Positions 44,481 to 53,938 of a stretch of DNA of 64,000 nucleotides are shown here, one piece after another. The stretch spans positions 1-64,000 of the forward strand of contig JALOBC010000004.1 of NCBI GenBank assembly GCA_023228465.1, written 5' to 3'. The stretch is from Dokdonella sp. (lineage in GTDB: Bacteria > Pseudomonadota > Gammaproteobacteria > Xanthomonadales > Rhodanobacteraceae). The notes below the pieces were generated by a model, which was not told the DNA's origin, did no database searches, and worked only from the letters and a program-made list of their open reading frames with translations. Position numbers and translations under genes: made by a program. How positions within the stretch are numbered: the first letter of the stretch is position 1; every line of letters begins with the position of its first letter.

Positions 44481-46031
44481 TCAGTGTCCGCCGGCGGCCG
44501 GCGCGCGCGGGCTGAAGGGCGGCTTGGCCAGCCACACCACGGCGATCAGTGCGAAGAAGCAGTAGCCCAGCCCGTTCATCACCTGGTTGAAGGAAATCTG
44601 CATGGCCTGCTGGGTGATGATGCCGTTGACCAGCTCTGCATAGCGCGGCAGGTCGCCGCCCATCGCCGCGATCCCGTCGCGTACCTGGGCACTGTAGGGA
44701 TTGATGTGCTCGGCCAGGTTGGCATGACTGGCCACGCCGCCGCGGCTCCACAGATAGGTCACGATGGAGATGGCGAAACTCGCCCCGACGGTGCGCAGGA
44801 AGGTCGCCGAGCCCGAGCCCTCGGCGATCTCCGGACCTTCCAGGTCGGACAGCAGGATGGTCAGGATCGGCAGGAAGAACAACGCGATGCCCAGCCCCAT
44901 GAGGAGCTCGGTCAGGGCCACGCTGGCAAAGCCGACCTCGGTATCGAAGCTGCCGAAGCGCAGCGCGACGAAGCCCATCACGGCAAAGGAAAACGCTGCC
45001 AGCAGGCGCAGGTCGAACTTGTGCGCGTACTTGCCGACGAAGAACACGGTCAGCACGGGAATGACCCCGACCGGCGCGGCGGCCAGCCCGGACCAGAACG
45101 CGGTGTAGCCGAGCGTGTTCTGCAACCACAGCGGCAGCATCAGGGCGATGGAGAAGAACAGCGCATAGGCCAGTACCAGCGCCAGCGTTCCGGCGGCGAA
45201 GTTGCGGTGCCGGAACAGGCGCAGATCCACGATCGGGTCATCGTCGGTCAGCTCCCAGATCACGAACACCGCCAGCGCGATGCCCGCCACGATGGCGAGC
45301 ATGACGATGGTGGTGGAGTGGAACCAGTCCAGCTCGTTGCCCTTGTCCAGCATGATCTGCAGTGCGCCGACGCCGATCACCAGTGCGATCATGCCCACCC
45401 AGTCGATGCGCGCGCGGCGCAGCTGCTCGACGCGCCCGCCCATCTGCGCCAGCACCACCACGCCGGCGAAGATGCCGAACGGCACGTTGATGAAGAAGAT
45501 CCAGCGCCAGGAATACGAGTCTGTGATCCAGCCGCCGAGCAGCGGGCCGACGATCGGCGCCACCACGGTGATCATGGCGATGATGGCCAGCGCGATGCCG
45601 CGTTGCTCGCGCGGGTAGATCGATACCATCAGGCTCTGCGTGATCGGGTACATCGGCCCGCACACCGCGCCCTGCAATGCGCGGAAGGCCACCAGCATGG
45701 ACAGGCTGGTGGCCAGCCCGCAGGTGAAGGAAAACACCGTGAACAGCAGCACCGCGGTGATGAACAGCTTCACCTCGCCGATGCGCCGTGACAGGAAGCC
45801 CGTCATCGGCAGGGTGATGGCCTGGCACACGGTGAACGAGGTGATGACCCAGGTGGACTGATCCTGGCTGGCGCCCAGGTTGCCGGCGATGGTCGGCAGC
45901 GAGACATTGGCGATGGTCATGTCCAGCACCTGCATGAAGGTGCCGAGCGAGAGACCAATGGTGGCCAGTGCCAGGCTGGCCGGCCGGAACGGGCCGGCCT
46001 GCGGCAGCACGCTGGCGGCGGTTGCAGCCAT
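44481..46031 (-). CDS. emrB: DHA2-family multidrug efflux transporter (EmrB-like)
   Basis: The product is 516 aa with 14 membrane segments. The drug:H+ antiporter signature appears as LGTFMQVLDMTIANVSLPTI and as LSRRIGEVKLFITAVLLF for the A-loop. Motif C-like stretches occur in IVGPLLGGWITDSYSWRWIF. It exports hydrophobic drugs or organic compounds using the proton gradient. It is the last gene of a tolC-emrA-emrB-type operon, 10 nt after emrA. No regulator gene of the operon is adjacent. The stretch 44349-44480 between it and the convergent DUF6150-like gene holds no gene. Confidence 0.9.
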   Translation of the reverse strand: MAATAASVLPQAGPFRPASLALATIGLSLGTFMQVLDMTIANVSLPTIAGNLGASQDQSTWVITSFTVCQAITLPMTGFLSRRIGEVKLFITAVLLFTVFSFTCGLATSLSMLVAFRALQGAVCGPMYPITQSLMVSIYPREQRGIALAIIAMITVVAPIVGPLLGGWITDSYSWRWIFFINVPFGIFAGVVVLAQMGGRVEQLRRARIDWVGMIALVIGVGALQIMLDKGNELDWFHSTTIVMLAIVAGIALAVFVIWELTDDDPIVDLRLFRHRNFAAGTLALVLAYALFFSIALMLPLWLQNTLGYTAFWSGLAAAPVGVIPVLTVFFVGKYAHKFDLRLLAAFSFAVMGFVALRFGSFDTEVGFASVALTELLMGLGIALFFLPILTILLSDLEGPEIAEGSGSATFLRTVGASFAISIVTYLWSRGGVASHANLAEHINPYSAQVRDGIAAMGGDLPRYAELVNGIITQQAMQISFNQVMNGLGYCFFALIAVVWLAKPPFSPRAPAAGGH

Positions 46032-46041
46032 CCCGGTCCCG

Positions 46042-47298
46042 TCAGTGCGCGACCGCGGCCGCTGGTGCGGGTGCCTCGGACGGCGCGCTGTCGCTCCCGC
46101 TGTTGGCGGCGATGATGCCTGCGATGAGGGTGTTCGCGGCCGCCGGGTCGTGGGCGTACACGTCGGTCGTGAACACCGGCTGCGCCGTGGCGGTGCTGGC
46201 CAGCATCGGGCCCGACTGCTGGTGCAGGTCCACGCTCACATCCATCGACAGTCCGATGCGCAAGGGGTGGGCGGCCAGTTCCTTCGGGTCGAGCCGGATG
46301 CGCACCGGCAGCCGCTGCACCACCTTGATCCAGTTGCCCGAGGCGTTCTGCGCCGGCAGCAGCGAGAACGCGCTGCCCGTGCCGATGCCGAGCCCGGCGA
46401 CGTGGCCATGGTAGGTGACGCTGCCGCCGTAGACGTCCGCCTGCAGGGTCACCGGCTGGCCAATGCGCATGTGGGTGAGCTGGGTCTCCTTGAAGTTGGC
46501 ATCCACCCAGACCGTCTCCAGCGGCACCACGGCCATCAGGGGCATGCCCGGTTGCACGCGCTGGCCGACCTGGACGCTGCGTTTGGCGACGTGGCCGGAT
46601 ACCGGTGCGGGCAGGGCCAGGCGCTGGGTGTCCAGCCAGGCGGCACGCACCCGGGCGGCGGCGGCCAGGACGTCCGGATGGGTGGCGATGCGCGTATCGG
46701 CGATCTGTGCATCGCGCGTGGCCAGTTGCGCCTGGCTCGCCGCCAGGGCGCTCTGCGCAGTGGTCAGCGCATCGCGCGCATGGGCCAGTTCCTCGGCCGA
46801 GATCGCGCCGGAGGCGGCCAGGCCCTGGCGGCGCTTGAAGTCCGCGCGCGCCTGGCGCAACGCCGCTTCGCGCACCGCGACATCCGCACCGGCGCTGTGA
46901 GCGGTGCTGTAAAGGCCACGCACCTTGCGTACCGTCTGTGCCAGGGCCGCCTCGGCGGCACTCAGGGCCAGCCGGGCATCGGCCGGATCGAGCTGCACCA
47001 GGGTCTGCCCCTGGCGCACGAAATCGTTGTCGTCGGCACCGATGCTGATCACCGTGCCTGGCACCTGCGGCGTGATTTGCACCACGTTGCCGCCGACATA
47101 GGCGTCATCCGTGCTTTCATACCAGCGCCCAATCAGCAGGTGGTACAGGCCCCAGCCGATGGCCGCGAGGATGACCGCCCCGCCGAGCGCGCGCAGCCAC
47201 CAGCGCCGCCGACCCTGACGTACGGCATGCACGCTTGACGCATCTTCGCCACTGGCAGGGGTGTCGCTAACGTTCGGGTCTGGCATCGGCGTGTTCAT
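46042..47298 (-). CDS. emrA: EmrA/HlyD-family periplasmic adaptor
   Basis: The product is 418 aa. An N-terminal membrane anchor (LRALGGAVILAAIGWGLYHLL) is followed by DDAYVGGNVVQITPQVPGTV, the lipoyl/biotinyl half typical of EmrA, and a long alpha-hairpin coiled coil (about 100-220). A second lipoyl half (LALPAPVSGHVAKRSVQVGQ) and a beta-barrel (VWVDANFKETQLTHMRIGQP) complete the fold. It bridges EmrB with the outer-membrane channel. The reading frame overlaps the upstream TolC-like gene by 32 nt. ATG 47298 is used because earlier in-frame codons add an Arg-rich stretch lying further inside that gene. Confidence 0.9.
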   Translation of the reverse strand: MNTPMPDPNVSDTPASGEDASSVHAVRQGRRRWWLRALGGAVILAAIGWGLYHLLIGRWYESTDDAYVGGNVVQITPQVPGTVISIGADDNDFVRQGQTLVQLDPADARLALSAAEAALAQTVRKVRGLYSTAHSAGADVAVREAALRQARADFKRRQGLAASGAISAEELAHARDALTTAQSALAASQAQLATRDAQIADTRIATHPDVLAAAARVRAAWLDTQRLALPAPVSGHVAKRSVQVGQRVQPGMPLMAVVPLETVWVDANFKETQLTHMRIGQPVTLQADVYGGSVTYHGHVAGLGIGTGSAFSLLPAQNASGNWIKVVQRLPVRIRLDPKELAAHPLRIGLSMDVSVDLHQQSGPMLASTATAQPVFTTDVYAHDPAAANTLIAGIIAANSGSDSAPSEAPAPAAAVAH

Positions 47299-48766
47299 GT
47301 GTGGGCAGGACAAGCTGGGCAATCGCCCGTGCCGGCGCCGTGGCCGGGGCTTCGAAGCCACCGCCAAGGGACAGGTTAAGCATTGCCCAGGCCTTGCATT
47401 GGGCGGCTTCGAGCTCGGCCAGATGGCGTTCGGCGCCGATCAGCTGCTCGCGCACGGCCAGCGCTTCGAGAAAGCTGCCGACGCCGGCGCGGTAGCGCTG
47501 CATCGCCAGATCGTAGGCGCTGCCGGCGCTGGTACGCGCCGCGCTGGCCGCCTGTCGTTGCAGCTCCAGTGATTGCAGTGCGTCGATTTCGTCCGCCACC
47601 TCGTGGATCGCGTGCACCAGGGCGCGGTTGTAGCTGGCGACGGCCAGGTCGCGCGCGGCATCCTTGCCGGCGAGGTTCGCGCGCAGCGCACCGCCTTCGA
47701 AGATCGGCAGGCTGATCGCCGGCGCAATGCTGTAGAAGCGGTTGCCCAGCGAAAAGAAGTCCAGGGCCGAAGGCGCGATCAGGCCGGCCAGCGCGCTGAT
47801 GTCGAGATTGGGCAGGAATTTCGCCTTCGCCGCGTCGATGGCGGCGCCGGCGGCTTCCACGCGCCAGCGGGCTGCGAGCACATCCGGGCGCCGCCCCAGC
47901 AGCTCGGCCGGGAGCTTGCTGGGCAGGTGCAGTTCGGGCACGCGCGGCAAGGCGGCCGGCTGGATGGCCAGGCCGCGATCCGGGCCGGCGCCGAGCAGCG
48001 CCGCCAGCACGCGCTGATCGGTGCGCACGCCGTTGGCGGCGGCCTCCAGGCGCGCCTGGTCGGCGGCAACCTCGCCTTCGAGCTGGTGCAGGGACAACTG
48101 GTTGTCGATGCCGCTGGCCACGCGCTGGCGGGTCAGGTCGAGGAAGTCCTGCGCGCGCTGCAGCTCGGCGCCGGCGAGTGCCTGGGTCGTGTGGGCGGCA
48201 CTGAGATCGAAGTAGGCCTGCACCACGCTGGCGGCGAGCTTGAGACGCGCGGCCCGGGCGTCGATGGCGGCCGCGCGTGCGCTGCCCACGGCCGCCTGCC
48301 AGGCGGCACGCTGGCCGCCCCACGCGTCCAGATCCCAGGAAAAGCTCAGATAGCCGTAACGGATCACGCCGAAGTGGCCCGAGGCAAGCGGCGGCAGCAT
48401 CGGCGGCAGCCGCGCGCCGGCGACGCTGGCGCCGCCATTCAAGGTTGGCAGGCGCGCGGCATCCGCAGCACCGGCCGCCGCCAGCGCGGCCTGCGTGCGT
48501 GCATCGGCGATGGCCAGGTCCGGGTTGTCGGCCAGCGCCTGGTCGACGAGCTGGTCGAGTTGTGCATCGCCCAGCACATGCCACCAGCCCAGGCGTGGCC
48601 AGGCGCGGGTGTCCGTGTGCACGCCGGCCAGGCTCTGGCTGGCCGCCAGACTGGCCGGGTCGCGCGGTACGGCGGTGGATTCGAGCTGGCCCGTGCTGGC
48701 GCAGCCTGCCAGGGCCACGGCGCAGGCCAGCGGCAGGCAGCGGGACAGGGCGGGCAGAATGCGCAT
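47267..48766 (-). CDS. Outer-membrane efflux channel lipoprotein (TolC/NodT type)
   Basis: The product is 499 aa. A lipoprotein signal ends VALAGC (Cys22), followed by a TolC-like fold with two internal repeats (WWHVLGDAQLDQLVDQALAD, and later LPAELLGRRPDVLAARWRVE). NodT-type channels of this kind serve RND or MFS tripartite pumps. It is the first gene of the tolC-emrA-emrB-type cluster. It is followed by emrA with a 32-nt overlap, which implies translational coupling. Together the three make a complete tripartite exporter spanning both membranes. Confidence 0.9.
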   Translation of the reverse strand: MRILPALSRCLPLACAVALAGCASTGQLESTAVPRDPASLAASQSLAGVHTDTRAWPRLGWWHVLGDAQLDQLVDQALADNPDLAIADARTQAALAAAGAADAARLPTLNGGASVAGARLPPMLPPLASGHFGVIRYGYLSFSWDLDAWGGQRAAWQAAVGSARAAAIDARAARLKLAASVVQAYFDLSAAHTTQALAGAELQRAQDFLDLTRQRVASGIDNQLSLHQLEGEVAADQARLEAAANGVRTDQRVLAALLGAGPDRGLAIQPAALPRVPELHLPSKLPAELLGRRPDVLAARWRVEAAGAAIDAAKAKFLPNLDISALAGLIAPSALDFFSLGNRFYSIAPAISLPIFEGGALRANLAGKDAARDLAVASYNRALVHAIHEVADEIDALQSLELQRQAASAARTSAGSAYDLAMQRYRAGVGSFLEALAVREQLIGAERHLAELEAAQCKAWAMLNLSLGGGFEAPATAPARAIAQLVLPTHEHADARPER

Positions 48767-48834
48767 GGCGGTCCCGGACTATATCGGCATTCGGTGCGGC
48801 GGCCCCTGCCGGCGCCTGAACGGGGGTTGCCCGG

Positions 48835-49488
48835 TCAGTGTTGCAGTACCGGGTAGAGGATATCGCCGAAGCCCGCTTCAGGATGCTCGAGCATCAGCTC
48901 CAGGACCACCGGGACCACGGCCAGCAGGATGTTCACGCCGTCGCGTACCTGTTCCCGGTTGACCTTGCTGTTCCAGGTCGCGCCGCCATGCACCAGCTGG
49001 TTGCGCAGCACGTACAGGCGGTCGAACACCACGCCCAGCACGGTATCGGTATGGCCATCCACGATGGCGCGCAGCGCTACCTTGCGACTGGCCTTGAACT
49101 GCTCACGCCAGCGCTCGCTGGCATCGTGCTCGCGCAGTGCCCGCCAGAAGGGTTCGAATACGAACTTGTTCCCGATCAGCGTGCGGATCGGCCCGCAGAA
49201 GCGCTCGAACAGCAGGGTATGCAGCCGCCTGTCCGCATCCAGTGCCAGCAGGCGGGCGAAGAAGATCCTGAGCTGGTCGCGCGCGCTGTCCGCGCTGCCC
49301 ACGTCGGCGGCGTAGGCGGCATTGAAGGCGATCCAGAGGAAGATGAAGCAGGCATCTTGGTCGTGCGCGGCGGCTTCGGCCCGCTCCAGCCAGCTGATGG
49401 CGCGGTGGATACGCACGCAGGATGCGTCGCTGTGTGTGTCCTTGCGCTGCCCGAACCTGGCTTGCAACCGCCTGCCTGCATTCCCCAC
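48835..49488 (-). CDS. HEPN-like protein of unknown function
   Basis: From GTG 49488 (ribosome site GGGGGGA upstream) the product is 217 aa and helical. CFIFLWIAFNAAYAAD and a C-terminal LRNQLVHGGATWNSKVNR resemble HEPN-domain proteins. The HEPN signature R-x4-H is present as R162-N-Q-L-V-H167, which in many families is the RNase site. HEPN proteins often act in toxin-antitoxin or antiviral systems, paired with a nucleotidyltransferase; no such partner is adjacent here. Upstream frame extension to 49662 is rejected because it is Arg/Pro/Gly-rich. The family call is by motif only. Confidence 0.6.
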   Translation of the reverse strand: MGNAGRRLQARFGQRKDTHSDASCVRIHRAISWLERAEAAAHDQDACFIFLWIAFNAAYAADVGSADSARDQLRIFFARLLALDADRRLHTLLFERFCGPIRTLIGNKFVFEPFWRALREHDASERWREQFKASRKVALRAIVDGHTDTVLGVVFDRLYVLRNQLVHGGATWNSKVNREQVRDGVNILLAVVPVVLELMLEHPEAGFGDILYPVLQH

Positions 49489-49664
49489 GCCGTTCCCCCC
49501 GTGGCCACTGCACCACCCGCCCGGAGTGTGCCGCATGCGTGGCGCAGGTGGCCAGCGATCGGCGGATCCTTCGCCCCGGCAGGGTGCCGGCCCGCCCCTC
49601 GGCCGGCGCTTCTGGCACGATTCACCATCGATCCGCCAAGCTCGCGGCGGTTTGCGGAGCACAC

Positions 49665-50048
49665 ATGAGAATCCTGACCTTGACCCTTGTTCTGGCCCTG
49701 CCGCTCGCTGCCTGCAGTTGGGGCATCAAGCTCGATTCCGGTGGCGAGCAGGTGCGCACCGCCTGGGACGGAAACGTCACCGGTTGCCGGGATGCCGGGC
49801 GGGTGACGGTCTCGGTACTCGACCGGGTCGGTCCGGTCGGGCGCAGTGACCTGAAGATTCGCGACGAACTTGAGGTGATGGCGCGCAATGAGGCGGCCGG
49901 CCTGGGCGCCGACACCATTCGTCCGCTCGGCGCGCCCAGCGACGGCCAGCAGAGCTGGGCCGCCTACGTGTGCGGCACGGCGCGGCCGGCCCCGGGCGCC
50001 ACGCGGCGCGACGACGACCAGACACAGACCTACCCGCTCAAGGATTGA
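49665..50048 (+). CDS. DUF4156-type lipoprotein
   Basis: The product is 127 aa. A lipoprotein signal (LTLVLALPLAAC, Cys17) is followed by a small domain with VRTAWDGNVTGCRDAGRVTV and ELEVMARNEAAGLGADTIRP. The Cys and Asn-Glu-Ala-Ala positions match the DUF4156 family, whose function is unknown. It should sit in the outer membrane. It is a single gene whose last 11 bases overlap the 3' end of the convergent hydrolase gene. Confidence 0.78.
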   Translation: MRILTLTLVLALPLAACSWGIKLDSGGEQVRTAWDGNVTGCRDAGRVTVSVLDRVGPVGRSDLKIRDELEVMARNEAAGLGADTIRPLGAPSDGQQSWAAYVCGTARPAPGATRRDDDQTQTYPLKD

Positions 50049-51432
50049 TGCGGGCCGCTGCGGGCGCGCCGCGCGTGTGCCGCGGCGGGCGCAGGGGCGC
50101 AGGTCCCACGGGCGGCAGGCGGGTCGGCAGGCCAGGCCCCGCCGGGCGCGGGCGCACCACGCTGTCGAACGGCGCGACCTGGGCATCGGGATCGAAGCGG
50201 CAGGGGCCTTCGATGCCATCGGCGACCAGGTCGCCGCAGGCGGTCTGCAGGTCGCTCACGCGCGGTTGCGAGCCGCCGGCCGTCCAGCCGCGCAGGGCCT
50301 CCCAGCCGGCGAGGCCTTCGGCCGGGGTGAAACCGCAATGGCTGGGTACGTCCTCCACGACGATGGCGCTGGTCAGCTGCTCGGCCGCGATCCGCTCGCG
50401 CAGGAAATCCTGGTTGCCGGGAATGACCAGCTGATCCTGGCTGGTATGCAGCGAGAGTACCTTCGCCGTGCCGATCGCGCCGGCGAAATCCGAGCTCGCG
50501 CGCAGGGCGATCGCGCCGAGCGGATCGGCGCCGATGCGCGCAATGGAGGCCTCGATGGCCGGATCGCTGGAGTAATCCACGCCGGCGGTGGTGAAGGGAT
50601 TGCGCCCGGCCAGCTTGTCCGGCGCGCGCACCAGGTCGCCGAGCACGAAGGTGGCGTAGGCGAGGTTGGTGGTGAGGAAATCCTCGTCCGTGATGTGGGT
50701 GAAGGCCATCAGCTCGGTCCTGCGCCGTTTCATTGCGCCGTTGCGGATGCCGTTGGGCAGGCCCAGGCCCGTGCAGCGCACCACCGGCAGCAGGGCGGAG
50801 AGGAAGTCACCGCGATCGGACGGGTCGTCCAGGTTCAGGTCATCGGGAATGCGGTCGAGGTCGAAGGCCCAGGGCAGCGGTTCGGCGCCGGTCGGCAGCG
50901 CGCCGGCGTCCGCGCACACCACGTCATAGGCCAGGCGCAGGTCGATGGCCGCGTCCCACAGGCGTGCACCGGCTGCGGCCGGGCACAGCGCGTAGACGCC
51001 ACTGACCGGCGGCAGGCCGCGCGTTTCGGCGAGCTTCAGTGCAATCAGGCCGCCCATCGAGCCGCCGAAGGACACGATCTCGCCGGGCGCGCCGAACTGC
51101 CGGGTGAAGCGATCGAGCAGTTCGCGGTTGTCGGCCAGGGCAGTGAACAGGGCCCAGCCGCGCTGGCGATAGCTGCTTGCGGCCACCGCGTAGCCTTCAT
51201 GCAGCATGACGTCCAGCAGCGGGCCAAGGCTGGGAGGCGCGCTGGGGGCATCGAAATCGAAGCCATGCTGGTAGAGCACCAGCGCATCGCCCGCCTGCCA
51301 GCCCGCCGGGGCGGCGATGCGGTACCACGCGCCCGAAGGGGCCTGTCCGCTCATTTCCTGCGTCGCACCGGCGATCGCGGGCAGGCCGGAAAGCAGCAGG
51401 ACGAGCATCAGGACAGTCACACGGCGGGTCAT
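50038..51432 (-). CDS. Exported alpha/beta hydrolase
   Basis: The product is 464 aa. A signal peptide (VLMLVLLLSGLPAIAGA) is followed by a large alpha/beta hydrolase domain: LVLYQHGFDF for the oxyanion His-Gly, and the nucleophile elbow SFGGSMGGLIAL. A late His is in VEDVPSHCGFTPAEG and a candidate acid in SLHTSQDQLVIPG. A C-terminal about 60-residue Pro/Arg-rich tail is unusual for the fold. It is probably an esterase or lipase acting in the periplasm or outside, and possibly a T2SS substrate, though nothing here proves that. ATG 51432 is preferred to ATG 51444 for its ribosome spacing. Confidence 0.75.
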   Translation of the reverse strand: MTRRVTVLMLVLLLSGLPAIAGATQEMSGQAPSGAWYRIAAPAGWQAGDALVLYQHGFDFDAPSAPPSLGPLLDVMLHEGYAVAASSYRQRGWALFTALADNRELLDRFTRQFGAPGEIVSFGGSMGGLIALKLAETRGLPPVSGVYALCPAAAGARLWDAAIDLRLAYDVVCADAGALPTGAEPLPWAFDLDRIPDDLNLDDPSDRGDFLSALLPVVRCTGLGLPNGIRNGAMKRRRTELMAFTHITDEDFLTTNLAYATFVLGDLVRAPDKLAGRNPFTTAGVDYSSDPAIEASIARIGADPLGAIALRASSDFAGAIGTAKVLSLHTSQDQLVIPGNQDFLRERIAAEQLTSAIVVEDVPSHCGFTPAEGLAGWEALRGWTAGGSQPRVSDLQTACGDLVADGIEGPCRFDPDAQVAPFDSVVRPRPAGPGLPTRLPPVGPAPLRPPRHTRGAPAAARINP

Positions 51433-51571
51433 TTCCACTTCCATGGCGCAGGATGGTCGGCGCAGGGTAACCCAGCCACCACCCAGCGCAGGCTGAATGC
51501 CGGCCCGGTCGCGTCGGGCCGCTACCCCGCGCGTGGCGTGTGCGCCGCTTCGGGCAGGTAGAATCCCGGCC

Positions 51572-52228
51572 ATGCCAGAAGCCAACGCCCATGCTGCGCG
51601 CCGCCCCCATCCCGTGCTTGCCATCCTCGGCCGGGGCCTGGAATCGGTTCTCAACCGCCTGCTCGCACTCGATCCGGAGACTGCGGCACGCGTGGCCGCA
51701 CTCGAAGGTCGTGCGCTGACGGTCGACCTTCGCCACGGCCTGCCACCGCTGCGGCTGGTGGTGGCCGCCGGGCGCCTGGGCGTGGGGCCGGATGATGCGC
51801 CGTCCGCCCTGCGCGTGAGTGCCACGCCCGCCAGCCTGCTGGCGCTTGCCCTTGCCCGCGGGCGCGAGGGCACCCTGCCCGACGGACGGGTCGAGATTGC
51901 CGGGGATGCCGCCCTGGCACGCCAGCTCGCGCAGCTTGCCACGCGGTTTGCCCCGGATATCGAGGAGGCCTTCACGCGCATCCTGGGTGACGTCGCCGGC
52001 GTGGCCCTGGCGCGTGCGTTGCGCGCGGGCCTTGCCGGCGCAGGCGCGGCCGTGCGTGGCCTGGCGCGGGACAGCGCCGAGTTCCTGACCGAAGAAAGCC
52101 GCGACCTCGTCGCGCGGGCCGAGTTCGAAGCCTTCGGTGATGAAGTCCAGGCGCTGGCCGCGCGTGCCGGTCGCCTGCAGGTGCGCCTGGGCCGGCTCGC
52201 CGGGCACGCCGGAATGCCTGGCGCATGA
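51572..52228 (+). CDS. ubiJ: UbiJ, ubiquinone biosynthesis accessory protein
   Basis: The product is 218 aa. An SCP2-like lipid-binding N-terminal half ([60 protein letters not shown]) is followed by a helical C-terminal tail ([20 protein letters not shown]). UbiJ binds ubiquinone intermediates in the soluble Ubi complex. It overlaps the ubiB start by 4 nt. ATG 51572 follows a short leader region (51433-51571) that carries the promoter. Confidence 0.85.
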   Translation: MPEANAHAARRPHPVLAILGRGLESVLNRLLALDPETAARVAALEGRALTVDLRHGLPPLRLVVAAGRLGVGPDDAPSALRVSATPASLLALALARGREGTLPDGRVEIAGDAALARQLAQLATRFAPDIEEAFTRILGDVAGVALARALRAGLAGAGAAVRGLARDSAEFLTEESRDLVARAEFEAFGDEVQALAARAGRLQVRLGRLAGHAGMPGA

Positions 52229-53904
52229 TGCCGCTGGGCCAGCTCTGGCGCATCGTGCGCATCGTGCGCCTGATGGTGCGCCATCGCCTCGATGATCTCG
52301 TCGATGGGGCGCATCATTCACGCCTGCTGGCGCTGGCGCGCTTCGTCCTGCCGCGCCCCCCGGTCGCGCTCGCGGCGTTGCCGCGCGGCGAGCGGCTGGT
52401 ACTGGCGCTGACCGAGCTGGGCCCGATTTTCGTCAAGTTCGGGCAGATCCTCTCCACCCGTCGCGACCTGATCCCGCCGGATGTCGCCGATGCGCTGGTC
52501 AGCCTGCAGGACCAGGTGGCGCCGTTTCCGGGTGCGCTTGCCCGCGCCGCCGTCGAGCGCGGGCTGGGCGCCGCGATCGATGCGCGCTTCGCCAGCTTCG
52601 ATGACGTACCGCTGGCGTCTGCCTCGATCGCCCAGGTGCACGCCGCGCGCCTGCCGCCGGATGCGGCGCACCCGGGCGGGCGCGAGGTGGTGGTCAAGAT
52701 CCTGCGCCCGGACATCCGCCAGCGTGTCGCCGCCGACGTGGCGCTGCTGCGCGCGCTGGCCGACGCGGCTGCGCGCTTCCACCCCAATGCCGACAAGATC
52801 CGCCCGCACGACATCGTCGCCGAGGTGGAGTCGACGCTGGAAAACGAGCTCGACCTCGAGCGCGAAGGCGCCAACGCTTCCCTGCTGCGGCGCAATTTCG
52901 CCGGCTCGGACGATCTGTACGTGCCGGAAGTCATCTGGTCCCATACCAGCGTCGGCATCCTGACCCTGGAGCGCGTGCATGGCATCCCGGTGGATGACCT
53001 GGCCGCGCTCGATGCGGTCGGCATCGACCGTGTGGCGCTGGCCGAGAAGGGCGTGCGCCTGTTCTACGAGCAGGTGTTCCGCGACAATTTCTTCCATGCC
53101 GACGCGCACGCCGGCAACATCTGGGTGGACGCCGAGCGACCACACGACCCGCGCTTCATCGCACTCGACTTCGGCATCATGGGCTCGCTGTCCGAACGCG
53201 ACCAGTACTGGCTGGCGGAGAACTTCCTCGCCCTGTTCAAGCGCGACTATGCGCGCATCGCCGAACTCCACGTGCGCGCCGGCTGGATGCCGGCCGAGGT
53301 GCGCATGGACGAGCTGGAAGCGGCCGTGCGCACGGTGTGTGAACCCTATTTCACACGCCCCTTGAGCGAGATCTCGCTGGCCGAGGTGGTGGTCAAGCTG
53401 TTCCAGACCGCGCGCCGCTACGAACTCACCCTGCAGCCGCAGCTGATCCTGTTGCAGAAGACCCTGCTCAACATCGAGGGCGTGGGCCGCCTGCTGCACC
53501 CGCAGATCGACATCTGGGCCGTGGCCGAGCCGGTGCTCGAGCGCATCTGGCGCCGTCGGCGCGGGCCGCGCGCGATCCTCGATGTGGTGCGCCGGCGCCT
53601 GCCCGGTTGGCTGGCGGCTGCGCCGGACATGCCGCAACTGGTGCACGATTATCTGGCCCAGGCCACGCGCGGGGCGCTGGAACTTCGCGTCGCCTCGGAT
53701 GATCTCAGACGGCTTGAGCAGCGCCTCGAGCGCAGCCAGCGCAGTCGCCTGTGGCTGGCGCTCGGCGTCGTCTCGGGACTGGCTGCCATCGCGGCGGCGC
53801 TGCTCGTCCAGCACGGCGCCGCATCGACCAGTTCGCACGCGGCGACCTGGCTCGGCACCATCGGTGCCGGCTTCGCCTTCTGGCGCGCCGCCCGGCGCGC
53901 CTGA
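52225..53904 (+). CDS. ubiB: UbiB, atypical kinase-like ubiquinone biosynthesis protein
   Basis: The product is 559 aa, the normal UbiB length. The ADCK/UbiB hallmark is present: [20 protein letters not shown] (KxGQ motif), [20 protein letters not shown], and a kinase-like [20 protein letters not shown] catalytic loop. Two C-terminal membrane helices ([33 protein letters not shown]) anchor it. It is thought to use ATP to extract or present lipid intermediates. It is co-transcribed with ubiJ (ATGA overlap) and followed by a lipoprotein gene. Confidence 0.93.
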   Translation: MMPLGQLWRIVRIVRLMVRHRLDDLVDGAHHSRLLALARFVLPRPPVALAALPRGERLVLALTELGPIFVKFGQILSTRRDLIPPDVADALVSLQDQVAPFPGALARAAVERGLGAAIDARFASFDDVPLASASIAQVHAARLPPDAAHPGGREVVVKILRPDIRQRVAADVALLRALADAAARFHPNADKIRPHDIVAEVESTLENELDLEREGANASLLRRNFAGSDDLYVPEVIWSHTSVGILTLERVHGIPVDDLAALDAVGIDRVALAEKGVRLFYEQVFRDNFFHADAHAGNIWVDAERPHDPRFIALDFGIMGSLSERDQYWLAENFLALFKRDYARIAELHVRAGWMPAEVRMDELEAAVRTVCEPYFTRPLSEISLAEVVVKLFQTARRYELTLQPQLILLQKTLLNIEGVGRLLHPQIDIWAVAEPVLERIWRRRRGPRAILDVVRRRLPGWLAAAPDMPQLVHDYLAQATRGALELRVASDDLRRLEQRLERSQRSRLWLALGVVSGLAAIAAALLVQHGAASTSSHAATWLGTIGAGFAFWRAARRA

Positions 53905-53938
53905 CCCACACCCGAAAAACCCCAGGAGACAACCCATC

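Noticed and set aside
49489-49662. Upstream extension of the HEPN-like protein to 275 codons
   Set aside because: The added residues are Arg/Pro/Gly-rich with no ribosome site; GTG 49488 has a clear one.
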